The notes: generated by a model from the sequence alone, not told the origin. A stretch of DNA of 64,000 nt from CAZCTC01 sp964501335 (GCA_964501335.1 CAZCTC010000022.1:38394-102393); one strand, 5' to 3'; counted from the stretch's first letter, positions 41,776 to 49,353 are shown. Made by a program: numbers and translations.

Positions 41776-42845
41776 CGATCAAACGACGCCCCGACGCTTT
41801 GATAAATCGGTCGAATTGGCGGGACACTCGCCTCTTTGTGAAGTACTGCGTCGAAGTGAAGCAGAACGGAGAGCGTACGGTGGAGTCGGTACGCCTGGGG
41901 ATGGACCACTTGCTGCGCTGGGCGACGGAGACTTCCTTGCTCAGCGCCCCGGAGATCCGCCCGGTGCTGCCGGCTTATATGGATCAACTGGACATCAAAC
42001 CGGCGTACCGGAACAAGATGCTGGAGTATGCCCGGGCCTTCTTTATGTGGGCCAGGGAAGAGGAGCCGGAGCGGTATGGCCGGATCAAGAAGTCCTGGGT
42101 GGACAGCCTCCACTCGAAGCTGACCGAGCCGGAGCTGGTGGAGAAAACCCCGGTTTTTACGCTGGAGATGGTCCGGGCGATCACGGCCTTGACCCCGCAG
42201 TCTCTGGCCGAAGAGCGAGACATTGCCGCGGTGGCCATGCTTTTCTTGAGCGGAATGCGGGACGGGGCCTTTTGCACCTTGCCGCTGCGGTCGCTGGATT
42301 GGAACCAGGATCCTGTTTTGGTGAGGCAATGGCCTTCCTGGGGTGTGAAAACCAAGAAGCGGAAGGCCGCCAACACCTATCTGCTTCCCCATGAGGATCT
42401 GGCCGATTTGCGGGCGGTTGCGCGGGATTGGTATGAGAAGGTTAAGCCGGTGATTGGGGACCGGGGCATGTACTACACCCTGATCGACTCGATCTCTGGG
42501 GAGATCAGCGCCGACCAGGCCCCGGGCGAGCACCGCTCTTCCAACCTGGCCCGCCGGCTGCGGGGCCTTTGCGAGCGCGCCGGCATTGACTACGCCAGCC
42601 CGCACCGGATAAGACATGGGCACGTCGTCTATGCGATGAGCCTTTGTACCTCAATGGACGAGCTCAAAGCCGTGAGCCAGAATGTGATGCATGAATCTGT
42701 TGTCACCACGGAGTCAATCTATGGCGACTTGCCGTCGGATTCAGTAGCGATCACGCTCAAGGCGATGAGCCGGAGACGGCCGGGCGAAGATGGGAGCCGG
42801 CTGGCCGACTCGCTCTTCCAGTCCAAGGTCAGGACCCGGCGATAG
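41772..42845 (+). CDS. int: Tyrosine recombinase (integrase)
   Basis: A 357-aa protein. SAM-like N-terminal domain (residues 10-110), then the catalytic domain. The catalytic residues are R163 (in LSGMRDGA), lysines in 'GVKTKKRKAAN', H278-x-x-R281 (SPHRIRHGH), H307 and the nucleophile Y317 (TTESIYGDL). It acts on the tRNA-Val attachment repeat seen at both ends of the prophage. About 2.7 kb from attR. Start ATG at 41772; a GTG upstream would add 18 less credible residues. Confidence 0.92.
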   Translation: MTIKRRPDALINRSNWRDTRLFVKYCVEVKQNGERTVESVRLGMDHLLRWATETSLLSAPEIRPVLPAYMDQLDIKPAYRNKMLEYARAFFMWAREEEPERYGRIKKSWVDSLHSKLTEPELVEKTPVFTLEMVRAITALTPQSLAEERDIAAVAMLFLSGMRDGAFCTLPLRSLDWNQDPVLVRQWPSWGVKTKKRKAANTYLLPHEDLADLRAVARDWYEKVKPVIGDRGMYYTLIDSISGEISADQAPGEHRSSNLARRLRGLCERAGIDYASPHRIRHGHVVYAMSLCTSMDELKAVSQNVMHESVVTTESIYGDLPSDSVAITLKAMSRRRPGEDGSRLADSLFQSKVRTRR

Positions 42846-42965
42846 AACCTTAAAATCCTGTTCCCGTGAACAGGACAACGGTTGATTGTATTCGCTATGT
42901 TAAAGTGCGACTGACGAAAGTGTGTTAAAATAGGTTTACAGGCGTTTCGACCTTCGCCTGCCCTG

Positions 42966-42993
42966 GGCCGCCAGCGGTATGCTGGCGGCCTTT
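42966..42993. terminator. Terminator between integrase and RHH gene
   Basis: A perfect 10-bp stem (GGCCGCCAGC and complement) around GGTAT, followed by TTT. It closes the rightward integrase operon and the leftward RHH gene, which converge on it. Confidence 0.7.
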
Positions 42994-42994
42994 G

Positions 42995-43183
42995 CTATGC
43001 CTCGATGCAGTCCTCAACCTGTTGCTCTTCTGGAGCAGGTTTCAAACCCTTGCGGCGGTAAATTTCTTGTTCGATGAGCCACAAAACCTCTTGGGTCCGG
43101 CTTCTGCGGTCCAATGCAGCCAGCTCCTGGAGCTGGTCGATAATGTTTTGGGTCTCGATGCGGATCAAAATAACCTCGGCCAT
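42995..43183 (-). CDS. Ribbon-helix-helix (Arc-like) regulator
   Basis: A 62-aa protein starting MAEVILIRIETQNIIDQLQE. The strand 'VILIRIE' followed by two helices with 'LDRRSRTQEVLWLIEQEIYR' is the RHH plan, binding DNA as a dimer through its strand. An AGGAGGTC site precedes the ATG. It is divergent from the XRE repressor, which suggests the two form the phage lysis-lysogeny switch. Confidence 0.75.
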   Translation of the reverse strand: MAEVILIRIETQNIIDQLQELAALDRRSRTQEVLWLIEQEIYRRKGLKPAPEEQQVEDCIEA

Positions 43184-43283
43184 AGTGACCTCCTGTCATT
43201 GAAACTGACTAATTTGATAATGGTTTATTACCAGTATTAACTTTTAAGGAACGATTTAATAAAAATGTTGTCAATTAGTAATC

Positions 43284-43311
43284 ATTATACGGCCCAATAA
43301 CTAAAAGTCAA
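43284..43311 (-). promoter_or_regulatory. Leftward promoter for the RHH gene
   Basis: TTGACT (43306-43311 on the minus strand) and TATAAT (43284-43289) are 16 bp apart, about 100 bp upstream of the RHH start. AATGTTG (43264-43270) and CAACATT (43310-43316) form an inverted pair around it, possible operator half-sites. Confidence 0.6.
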
Positions 43312-43324
43312 CATTTACTCAATT

Positions 43325-43354
43325 TTGTTTCTGAAAAAGAACAGCTTTCATACT
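43325..43354 (+). promoter_or_regulatory. Weak rightward promoter for the repressor
   Basis: TTGTTT and CATACT are 18 bp apart, ahead of the repressor ATG at 43380. Moderate match only. Confidence 0.35.
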
Positions 43355-43379
43355 ACCCTATCCGGAGGGGTGATGAGTA

Positions 43380-43766
43380 ATGAACAACAATCTTTCCAAG
43401 TGGATAAATAAGAAGCTTACTGAAACAGGGTGGTCAATGAGAGAACTTGCCAGAAAATTGGATGTTAGTCCAAGTCATATATCCAGAATTGCTAATTCTG
43501 AAATAAATCCAAGTCCAGAACTGGCAAAAAAAATGGCGCTCGCTTTTTCCGTACCTCCGGAAGATGTTTTTAGATTAATCGGTTGGTTACCAGAACAAAC
43601 TTTTAATGATCCAGCAGAAGATGAAATGTTGGAATTGTTTCGGTTGCTTGATACAGAAACTAAATCTCATCTACTTGTGATAGCTAGGGATTTAACGGAA
43701 GTTAGATCGAGAAAGCGTAAACTGGTTGGAGAAGAGAAACTTGATTTAACAAAGGATCCTGTCTAG
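43380..43766 (+). CDS. XRE-family repressor
   Basis: A 128-aa protein with an N-terminal helix-turn-helix ('WSMRELARKLDVSPSHISRI') at about residues 19-38, followed by 'PSPELAKKMALAFSVPPEDV'. The rest is a helical dimerisation part. The position beside attR, divergent from an RHH gene, and the low GC content fit a phage immunity repressor. No cleavable LexA-like peptidase domain is present, so induction would need an antirepressor or the RHH protein. Confidence 0.8.
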   Translation: MNNNLSKWINKKLTETGWSMRELARKLDVSPSHISRIANSEINPSPELAKKMALAFSVPPEDVFRLIGWLPEQTFNDPAEDEMLELFRLLDTETKSHLLVIARDLTEVRSRKRKLVGEEKLDLTKDPV

Positions 43767-43801
43767 AGAAGAAAGGTAAACTTCAATGGAGGCATGGGTA
43801 A

Positions 43802-45373
43802 ATGAAACTTTGTAAATGGTGCAAAAAGGAAGTTGAAAGTATAAATTATTACGAATTGTGCGCTGAATGTGTAAATGAGATAAATTCAGATGCGTTAAAA
43901 AAACAAAATGAAATCCATGAAGCATTGACATCATTTAATAGAAGTAAAACGAAAGAGTCAAAAGAAAATCGCGCACCAGTTTTAATCGAAGCCGTAGAAT
44001 CATTCTCTATTTATGAGCAAGAACGAATCTTTTTGATTAAGCCCTCAGTTGCGGACGTGATTCAATCTATAAGACGAGCCTTGGAAGATCAAACTGTAGC
44101 AGTAGTGAAGCCTAAACTGTTGGATAATCCTATTCCTGGGCGTAAAAAGAAGGGAGAAAGGATCACATTCCCTTCAAAGGTACGGGGGGTTACTTTCCAG
44201 TGCCCGTATACAAAAGTACAGCGGCAATATATTATTAAGAACTGGGTACATACAGGAGACCGTCTGATCCCAAAATTTGAACCTCACAGTGAATATGGCG
44301 ATAGCGCCATAGGATTATGGTTTCATAATGGTACCCACTGGTTTCATCTTGGTTATTTAGGCCATGATGTTGCCGAAGAAGTTTTATCTCCGCTTCTTGA
44401 GGGAGAAAAAGTAGAAATTGTAGTGATTGAGGTTACCGGTGGAGAAAATAATAAAAGCTATGGCGTAAACTTCAGGATTTCATTTTTCCAAGAGAAGCCA
44501 GAGATAAAAAAGAAGGAAATTCAAGAATTATCATTGCCGATCTGGGGATGGATTGAAGATGATATAAAACTTACAGTCGGAACTTGTAAATGGTGCAAAA
44601 AGGAAAATGAAGACTTGAATTATTATGGGGTTTGTAGGGATTGTACTGCTATAATTGACTCTCATGTTTCTGAAAAACAAAAGAAAGTCTACGAGGAATT
44701 AAATTCATTTAATCGATGCCGTAATTTCGATAGCAAAAAGCAGCATGCTGAGGCGGCAATTGCGGCGGCTGAAACTATGATTCCTTATGAGCAATTGCAT
44801 ATTGCTGTTATCAATCTTCCTATAGCCGACATCATCCAATCTGTTAGGGGAGCATTGGAGAATCAGGAAATTGAAGTTAAAAAGCCAAAAAAGCTGGAAT
44901 TTCTCCCTCCGAATAGACCTACCAAGAAAGAAAAACATAAGCTAACTTCCATTGTTGAAGATGTTCTTTCAAGCTGCCCGAACACTAAGGTTAATCGTCA
45001 GAGGATTATACAGGAACGCCTATCATCAAAATGTAAATTAATTCCAAGACTGGAACCATATAATTCTCAAAATGATTGTGCCGTAGGATTGTGGTTTCTG
45101 GCGGATCAAACGTGGTTCCATGTTGGTTATATTGATAGTAACAATGAGAAAGAAGTGAAACGTGCATTACTTGAAGGCCGAGATGTTAATGTTACAGTTG
45201 CACGTATGACTACAAGAGTGAATTATGAGAATTCGGAAGATGATATTAGTGAAGATGATTCTGAGTTTAACGTTTCAGTTTCACGTATGACTACAAGAGT
45301 GAATTATGAAAGTTCAGAAGATGACATTAGTGAAAATTATTCTGGGTTTAATGTTAATATTTCGTATTATTGA
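43802..45373 (+). CDS. Duplicated zinc-finger/HIRAN-like protein
   Basis: A 523-aa protein made of two similar ~258-residue halves. Each begins with a C-x2-C-x12-C-x2-C zinc finger (C4, C7, C20, C23 and C262, C265, C278, C281). A helical part follows, and then a HIRAN-like segment in which 'DRLIPKFEPHSEYGDSAIGL' recalls the HIRAN core (G-x-L, EP-x-N, A-I/V). HIRAN domains bind 3' DNA ends or RNA structures. The C-terminus has a 27-residue tandem repeat (RMTTRVNYE...). The gene is AT-rich, unlike the phage around it, and lies in the moron position next to attR. Function unknown; a defence or conversion role is a guess. Confidence 0.6.
   Translation: MKLCKWCKKEVESINYYELCAECVNEINSDALKKQNEIHEALTSFNRSKTKESKENRAPVLIEAVESFSIYEQERIFLIKPSVADVIQSIRRALEDQTVAVVKPKLLDNPIPGRKKKGERITFPSKVRGVTFQCPYTKVQRQYIIKNWVHTGDRLIPKFEPHSEYGDSAIGLWFHNGTHWFHLGYLGHDVAEEVLSPLLEGEKVEIVVIEVTGGENNKSYGVNFRISFFQEKPEIKKKEIQELSLPIWGWIEDDIKLTVGTCKWCKKENEDLNYYGVCRDCTAIIDSHVSEKQKKVYEELNSFNRCRNFDSKKQHAEAAIAAAETMIPYEQLHIAVINLPIADIIQSVRGALENQEIEVKKPKKLEFLPPNRPTKKEKHKLTSIVEDVLSSCPNTKVNRQRIIQERLSSKCKLIPRLEPYNSQNDCAVGLWFLADQTWFHVGYIDSNNEKEVKRALLEGRDVNVTVARMTTRVNYENSEDDISEDDSEFNVSVSRMTTRVNYESSEDDISENYSGFNVNISYY
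45203..45364 (+). repeat. 81-bp tandem repeat inside the HIRAN-like gene
   Basis: Two copies (starting 45203 and 45284) encode RMTTRVNYE followed by an acidic SEDDISE stretch. The copies differ by a few bases, so the duplication is recent or under constraint. Confidence 0.8.
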
Positions 45374-45480
45374 TTCTTGTTCTTCGTGATTGTGGTATAC
45401 TCTGGTTAAGAACTTTTAAAGCCCTTTTAAGGCCGTCTGGCGCCTTTTATTTTGGTGTTTTTAGGTGCGATCTAAGCGCA

Positions 45481-45508
45481 ATACCTACCTCTCTGAAGAG
45501 GTAGGTAT
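45481..45508 (+). terminator. Hairpin just before attR
   Basis: ATACCTACCTCT and its perfect complement surround CTGA, with GCGC extending both ends. Only a weak T tract follows. It likely ends transcription of the accessory gene at the prophage edge. Confidence 0.6.
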
Positions 45509-45521
45509 GCGCTTGGGCTCT

Positions 45522-45561
45522 CATCCGTGAGGTCGTAGGTTCGAGCCCTATCTCGCCCACC
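45522..45561 (+). repeat. attR: right prophage attachment repeat
   Basis: Same 40 bp as 7974-8013, with different flanks. After the repeat the host sequence continues ATCCG, so the full tRNA end here reads CCA, the original 3' end. Confidence 0.93.
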
Positions 45562-45581
45562 ATCCGTTTAACACAAAAATA

Positions 45582-45614
45582 AAAAGGCCCGGCACAAAAG
45601 TCGGGCTTTTTTGT
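45582..45614 (+). terminator. Original tRNA-Val terminator (host side of attR)
   Basis: AAAAGGCCCGGC pairs with GTCGGGCTTTTT (two G-T pairs) followed by T's. It lies about 20 bp past attR, where the tRNA terminator would be without the prophage. Confidence 0.7.
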
Positions 45615-45633
45615 TATCCAGGAAGAGGCGACC

Positions 45634-45984
45634 TTGGAAACTCCGGCAGAATCCTGGCAGGGGACGGTAGCCTATTTAAAAGGGCTATCGAAAGGCAATG
45701 AGGATTTTGGGAATTTCATCGGCGAGTTGGGGAAATCTGAGCTTTGCTATGAGCTTTTTGCCCATACTTCGATGAGTGCGGTTTGCATTTCTGTCTATGA
45801 ATCCTGGCCGGATTGGAGAAACAAACCTTTGGTAGTAATCAATTGGGCAGGCCAGGGGAAAATCAGGCTTGAGTATCGCCGGGTTTTCGGTCCGCCGATT
45901 GAATCGATTAGGGTTGATGCGCAGGTGGACGATCCGCAGTTACGTTTTTTCCTGGAGCGGTTGATCCAGGAGTCGGAGCGTTGA
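45634..45984 (+). CDS. Hypothetical protein (116 aa), host flank
   Basis: A TTG start with GGAAGAGG upstream. The sequence reads as an alpha/beta protein with 'ELCYELFAHTSMSAVCISVY' and 'PLVVINWAGQGKIRLEY'. I do not recognise the family. It is the first gene past attR and therefore host DNA or the edge of the next element. Confidence 0.5.
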   Translation: METPAESWQGTVAYLKGLSKGNEDFGNFIGELGKSELCYELFAHTSMSAVCISVYESWPDWRNKPLVVINWAGQGKIRLEYRRVFGPPIESIRVDAQVDDPQLRFFLERLIQESER

Positions 45985-46037
45985 AGGTTCTGAAAAGAAC
46001 CGGTTTGCCGGGATGGTAAGAAGTATGGAGGTACGAC

Positions 46038-46652
46038 ATGGTAGAAGATAGCCTGCCGACCTATATTACATTAGAAGAAGCTGCTGAGCGGTATAATATT
46101 CCGTTGGAAACTTTGCGGCGCGCCGCAGAGAATAGTTTTGTGCGGGCAATTTTGTCCAGCGAAGAAACCGAAGGTGCGGATGTGGAATTAAGTGTAGCTG
46201 AGGATGATGTTGCTGCTATGGCTCAAAAGCCTACAAAGACGCCCCCTACATTCATTTCGCTTGAGAAGGCTGTTCGACGCTATAATATCCCGAGCAGCGT
46301 ATTGATCGAAGCCATTGATAAAGGTGCAATTCAGGCCGTTCGGGTTGGAAACATTGTTAAAGTCTCCGAGACGGATGTGTCGATTGTTGCTTTACAGTTG
46401 CATGAGCAACAAGAAGGTGATGAATTGGTATCTATTAGTGAGGCGGCTCGTCGTTTAGGACTTTCCTCTGGTACAGTCTTTCAATGGTACGAACATGGTT
46501 GGTTGCCTGTTTTAGGGACAGGGATACGGAGAGCAAAGTTGATATCTTGGAGTCACGCACAAACTTTAGGCCGTTTACATCAAGAACGAACTCGACAAGG
46601 AAGTCGATTGATTCCTAAAAAGCAAGAGCTGTCAGTTCTTGTTAGACCATAA
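46038..46652 (+). CDS. Three tandem excisionase-type HTH domains
   Basis: A 204-aa protein with three helix-turn-helix units: 'YITLEEAAERYNIPLETLRR' (about 10-29), 'FISLEKAVRRYNIPSSVLIE' (about 74-93) and 'LVSISEAARRLGLSSGTVFQ' (about 134-153). Each is of the HTH_17/MerR-like type used by excisionases and DNA-architecture proteins. Three in one chain is unusual. It could be a recombination directionality factor or regulator of the second element. A terminator follows directly. Confidence 0.65.
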   Translation: MVEDSLPTYITLEEAAERYNIPLETLRRAAENSFVRAILSSEETEGADVELSVAEDDVAAMAQKPTKTPPTFISLEKAVRRYNIPSSVLIEAIDKGAIQAVRVGNIVKVSETDVSIVALQLHEQQEGDELVSISEAARRLGLSSGTVFQWYEHGWLPVLGTGIRRAKLISWSHAQTLGRLHQERTRQGSRLIPKKQELSVLVRP

Positions 46653-46671
46653 GAGAGTTTCGATAATTAAG

Positions 46672-46699
46672 AAGGCAGGGGAAACCCTGCCTTTTTTGT
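46672..46699 (+). terminator. Terminator after the triple-HTH gene
   Basis: AAGGCAGGG and CCCTGCCTT around a GAAA tetraloop, with TTTTTT following. Confidence 0.9.
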
Positions 46700-46717
46700 T
46701 GTTCTAACTACTGTAAC

Positions 46718-46746
46718 TTGACAACATCTAGGAGTGATATTATACT
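46718..46746 (+). promoter_or_regulatory. Consensus sigma-70-type promoter
   Basis: A perfect TTGACA (46718-46723), 17-bp spacer and TATACT (46741-46746). The nearest protein gene starts almost 400 bp downstream. Confidence 0.75.
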
Positions 46747-46752
46747 CTAATC

Positions 46753-46890
46753 AGTTTTCCAGGAGCCCCGGTTTCCTCAACGGATTGACTCTTGCAAAAC
46801 AAAAAAGATGTCCCCGCCCTCTCTTGGAAGGCAGAGCGGGGACAAAGCCCGAGGAGCGGTCAACTCCCAGGCGTCTTTAGTATATCGGTA
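46753..46890 (+). ncRNA. Candidate structured small RNA
   Basis: Directly after the strong promoter, GTCCCCGC (46810-46817) pairs with GCGGGGAC (46836-46843), and GGAG/CTCC within GCCCGAGGAGCGG...CTCCCAGGC form a second hairpin. No protein gene is convincing here (the short open frame is low in quality). Ends are estimates. The 479-bp gene-free stretch also contains the DnaA-box-like cluster. Confidence 0.35.
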
Positions 46891-47069
46891 AATAGCCCTT
46901 TTGTAAATTCGGATCGACCGTCGGCTTTGCCGGCCGGCGGATTTCCCATAGCGTGCCCCTGCACATTAAAACATTCCGTTTCCCGGCGCTCTGAATCCTC
47001 TCAGAGCTGATCGTTTAAAGCCTCCCTCAATGTAGCCTTGTATTTCCTCTTGGAGATTCTCAGCGCCAC

Positions 47070-47118
47070 TTATCCACTGCCCATGACCTTATCCACACCT
47101 TCAGGGCAGTTATCCCCA
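47070..47118. promoter_or_regulatory. Three DnaA boxes in direct repeat
   Basis: TTATCCACT (47070), TTATCCACA (47089, perfect consensus) and TTATCCCCA (47110) are spaced 19 and 21 bp, all in the same orientation, just before the first gene of the second element. Confidence 0.6.
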
Positions 47119-47131
47119 GGGAGGAGAACCT

Positions 47132-47527
47132 ATGGAATGTATCGTGGAGCTTAGTCAAATGAACTGTTCCATCGACCTGAACGCCGCCATCAATTGCGTG
47201 ACTGCCGCAGCAGTTTTCGCTGGATTGCTCATTGCCGGCATTTTTTATGCAATGCTCGTCGCCTGGCTGAAGAAACGCCGCTACGACGAAGGGTACACCG
47301 CGATGCTGGTGGTCATCGGCGTGGCCTGGACCCTGGCCGGCGTAGCCATCCTGGACTTTAACCATGCCCTGCTGACCGCCGGGGCCTTTGTCTGTTCCGG
47401 GACCCCGATGATTATCGGCTCCTGGTGGGAACACGTTCAGATGCGCCGCAAAAGCCAGGAGGATCTGCAAAAGATCACCGAAGAGCACATGGCGCAGTTC
47501 AATCCCTCTCAGGAACAGAAAGGTTAA
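47132..47527 (+). CDS. Small membrane protein, first gene of the second element
   Basis: A 131-aa protein with GGGAGGAG before the ATG. Three membrane helices and a charged C-terminal helix. The middle matches the early-operon membrane protein of the prophage (40837-41172), with the same order of 'LVV(V/I)GV', 'TL' and 'SG(A/T)PMI-GS'. It opens the operon in both elements. Function unknown, perhaps an anchor for the ATPase or partition apparatus. Confidence 0.7.
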   Translation: MECIVELSQMNCSIDLNAAINCVTAAAVFAGLLIAGIFYAMLVAWLKKRRYDEGYTAMLVVIGVAWTLAGVAILDFNHALLTAGAFVCSGTPMIIGSWWEHVQMRRKSQEDLQKITEEHMAQFNPSQEQKG

Positions 47528-47529
47528 AA

Positions 47530-47742
47530 ATGACGCGACCGCGGGGTTGGCCTAACAATGCCCGGGATTCCCGGGAGCGGGCCATTGAAGAAAGCCAGAA
47601 AGTGGTCCGGTTGCTCATGCCGATCGTGCAGGGTGAGCAATTCGACCGTACCGAAACCCTGCGCCGGCTGGCGTTGGCCATGGTCTCGGCGCTTTCCGCA
47701 TTGCGAGCGCTGGAAAGCGTATCCCCAGATTCCGATGAATAA
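47530..47742 (+). CDS. Small helical protein (70 aa)
   Basis: Starts MTRPRGWPNNARDS two bases after the membrane gene. The helix 'TLRRLALAMVSALSALRALE' resembles that of the 87-aa gene at 40577-40840, which is likewise paired with the membrane protein. Basic at the start, acidic at the end. Function unknown. Confidence 0.55.
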   Translation: MTRPRGWPNNARDSRERAIEESQKVVRLLMPIVQGEQFDRTETLRRLALAMVSALSALRALESVSPDSDE

Positions 47743-47751
47743 GGAGGGCGT

Positions 47752-48171
47752 ATGAAAATCGCTCTGGTAGGTTGCAGCTCCCGTAAATTGACCGAACCCG
47801 CTCCGGCCCGCGACATGTACACCAGTCCCTTGTTTCAGGCCGCCCGGGATTACGCCGATACCCATGCCGATCGCTGGTTCATCCTCTCGGCTCACTACGG
47901 TCTGGTGCTCCCCGATCGAATCATCGAACCGTACAACGCCAGCCTGGCCGAGAAATCCCCGCTGGAACGCACCCTGTGGACGACCCAAATCGCCCAGCAA
48001 TTGACCGAACTCCACCTGCTTCAAGACTCCACCGTCTGGATCTTCCTGACCGGCCAGATGTATGCCCGCCACTTGAGCCGGTATCTGACCATGACCGGAA
48101 CCGTCGAAAAACCGCTGACTGGCCTGAGAGTCGGCCAACGGATCGCCTGGCTCAAATCCCATACCGCTTAA
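47752..48171 (+). CDS. DUF6884-like protein
   Basis: A 139-aa protein with GGAGGGCGT upstream. 'MKIALVGCSSRKLTEPAPAR' and 'MYTSPLFQAARDYADT' followed by 'WFILSAHYGLVLPD' and 'EPYNASLAEKS' is the DUF6884 pattern, distantly like YaaA peroxide-stress proteins and found in many phages and mobile elements. A nucleotide- or DNA-related role is suspected in the literature for this group; nothing more can be read here. Confidence 0.7.
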   Translation: MKIALVGCSSRKLTEPAPARDMYTSPLFQAARDYADTHADRWFILSAHYGLVLPDRIIEPYNASLAEKSPLERTLWTTQIAQQLTELHLLQDSTVWIFLTGQMYARHLSRYLTMTGTVEKPLTGLRVGQRIAWLKSHTA

Positions 48172-48191
48172 ATCACAAGAAGGAGAAGTTT

Positions 48192-48614
48192 ATGTATCAC
48201 AAAGTTATCATTGTCGGCAACTTAGGGCGGGATCCCGAAATGCGCTATACGCCCGACGGCGCTCCCGTAACCACCTTCAGCGTGGCTACCAATCGCAAAT
48301 GGAACAACCCTGACGGTTCGCAGGGCGAGGAAACTATCTGGTTCCGCGTGACCTGCTGGCGCCGACAAGCCGAGATCGCCAATCAATACCTGAAGAAGGG
48401 CAGCAAGGTCCTGGTGGAAGGCCGCCTGCAGCCGGACAAAGAGACCGGCGGCCCTCGGGTCTGGACCGGCCAGGACGGCAAACCCCGCGCATCCTTTGAA
48501 TTGACCGCCGAAAACCTCCGGCTCCTCAGCGGACACAATGGCGGAGCTGAGAGCGGTCATGCTGGCAATGAAGACGCCGGCGCGATTCCCGACGAAGACA
48601 AGATTCCGTTCTAA
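48192..48614 (+). CDS. ssb: Single-stranded DNA-binding protein
   Basis: A 140-aa SSB. Starts MYHKVIIVGNLGRDPEMRYT, with the OB fold 'VTTFSVATNRKWNNPDGSQG' and 'KGSKVLVEGRLQ'. The C-terminal acidic tip DEDKIPF is the usual partner-binding tail. An AAGGAG site precedes the ATG. It protects ssDNA during replication or transfer of the element. Confidence 0.93.
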   Translation: MYHKVIIVGNLGRDPEMRYTPDGAPVTTFSVATNRKWNNPDGSQGEETIWFRVTCWRRQAEIANQYLKKGSKVLVEGRLQPDKETGGPRVWTGQDGKPRASFELTAENLRLLSGHNGGAESGHAGNEDAGAIPDEDKIPF

Positions 48615-48694
48615 GCCTGCCCGCTCTTTTCCTGCCCTCCGCCATCCGCAGAGGGTAGGGCAAGGTCGAGCAGTTCAATCAGTGAGAGGTGCAC

Positions 48695-49351
48695 ATGAAC
48701 CGATCCAAAAATAAGCAGGTGCTGAGCCGGACCCGGCAGATAGGGACCCAGGCGCACAGCGGCCGGATTCCGGCCCTACTGGAGCTGGCTTTCTCAGAAC
48801 GCCTGTGGACGCAATTAACGGAAACCCTCGGAGATCCCACCGCCGCCGAAGTCCGGGTCCTGGACCTGGTGCAGCATTCGATCCGCCCGCCGCGCTCCGC
48901 CGGCCTGACCTTGTACACCTCCGAAGCTGAAGCCGGCACCTGGATGAAAGCCCTGCACCCTTACCGCGCCGGTGCCCGGCCGGCCTGGCGCGCCGCCATC
49001 TTTGACCTGCGCCCTGGGGCTGACAGCGCCGATCTGCACCGTTATCCTTACATCGCCCTGGCTGTACAAGGCGACATTTCCCCGCGCTACGCTCATGTGC
49101 TGCCCGCTGTGATCGCTGCCCTGCGCGGCTGGAGCGCGCAGATCATCGTGATCGTCGATGAGACGATGCCGGAGCCCGAAGCCCGGTGGGAAGAACTCAC
49201 CGAACCCATCACCCTGACCTCGCCGCGCTGGAACCGGGTCTTGCACTGGCAACCGGCCCCTCGCCGCACCAAAGTCGTGCGCCGGCACAAAGTTCCCATG
49301 CCCCTGCCGGAGCCTGAACTCTTGCCTCTGCTCATCGCCGAACCGGTGTAA
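48695..49351 (+). CDS. Hypothetical protein (218 aa)
   Basis: ATG at 48695 with GAGAGG. A basic N-terminus ('NRSKNKQVLSRTRQIGTQAH') is followed by an alpha/beta part ('PYIALAVQGDISPRYAHVLP', 'GWSAQIIVIVDETMPEPEAR') and a very basic proline-rich C-terminus. Not recognised. It lies upstream of the membrane proteins and ATPase in one operon. Confidence 0.5.
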   Translation: MNRSKNKQVLSRTRQIGTQAHSGRIPALLELAFSERLWTQLTETLGDPTAAEVRVLDLVQHSIRPPRSAGLTLYTSEAEAGTWMKALHPYRAGARPAWRAAIFDLRPGADSADLHRYPYIALAVQGDISPRYAHVLPAVIAALRGWSAQIIVIVDETMPEPEARWEELTEPITLTSPRWNRVLHWQPAPRRTKVVRRHKVPMPLPEPELLPLLIAEPV

Positions 49352-49353
49352 CC

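Larger units (their letters stand above)
7974..45561. mobile_element. Prophage (tailed phage, HK97-type capsid) in tRNA-Val
   Basis: About 37.6 kb bounded by the 40-bp attL/attR repeat. It holds a rightward late operon (terminase to tail tip) and a leftward early operon with replication and plasmid-like partition genes. It also carries a tyrosine integrase, a repressor switch and an AT-rich accessory gene next to attR. A long tape measure and a tail tube with G/GT chaperones indicate a siphovirus-like tail. All expected head and tail modules are present without obvious decay, apart from a doubtful small gene at the left edge. Confidence 0.9.

Noticed and set aside
45522..45561. Second tRNA gene at attR
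   Set aside because: Only the 3' part of the tRNA is present; there is no 5' acceptor or D arm.
46792..47010. Open frame of 72 codons after the consensus promoter
   Set aside because: Sequence is Ser/Pro-rich without domain character, no ribosome site; hairpins cover it.
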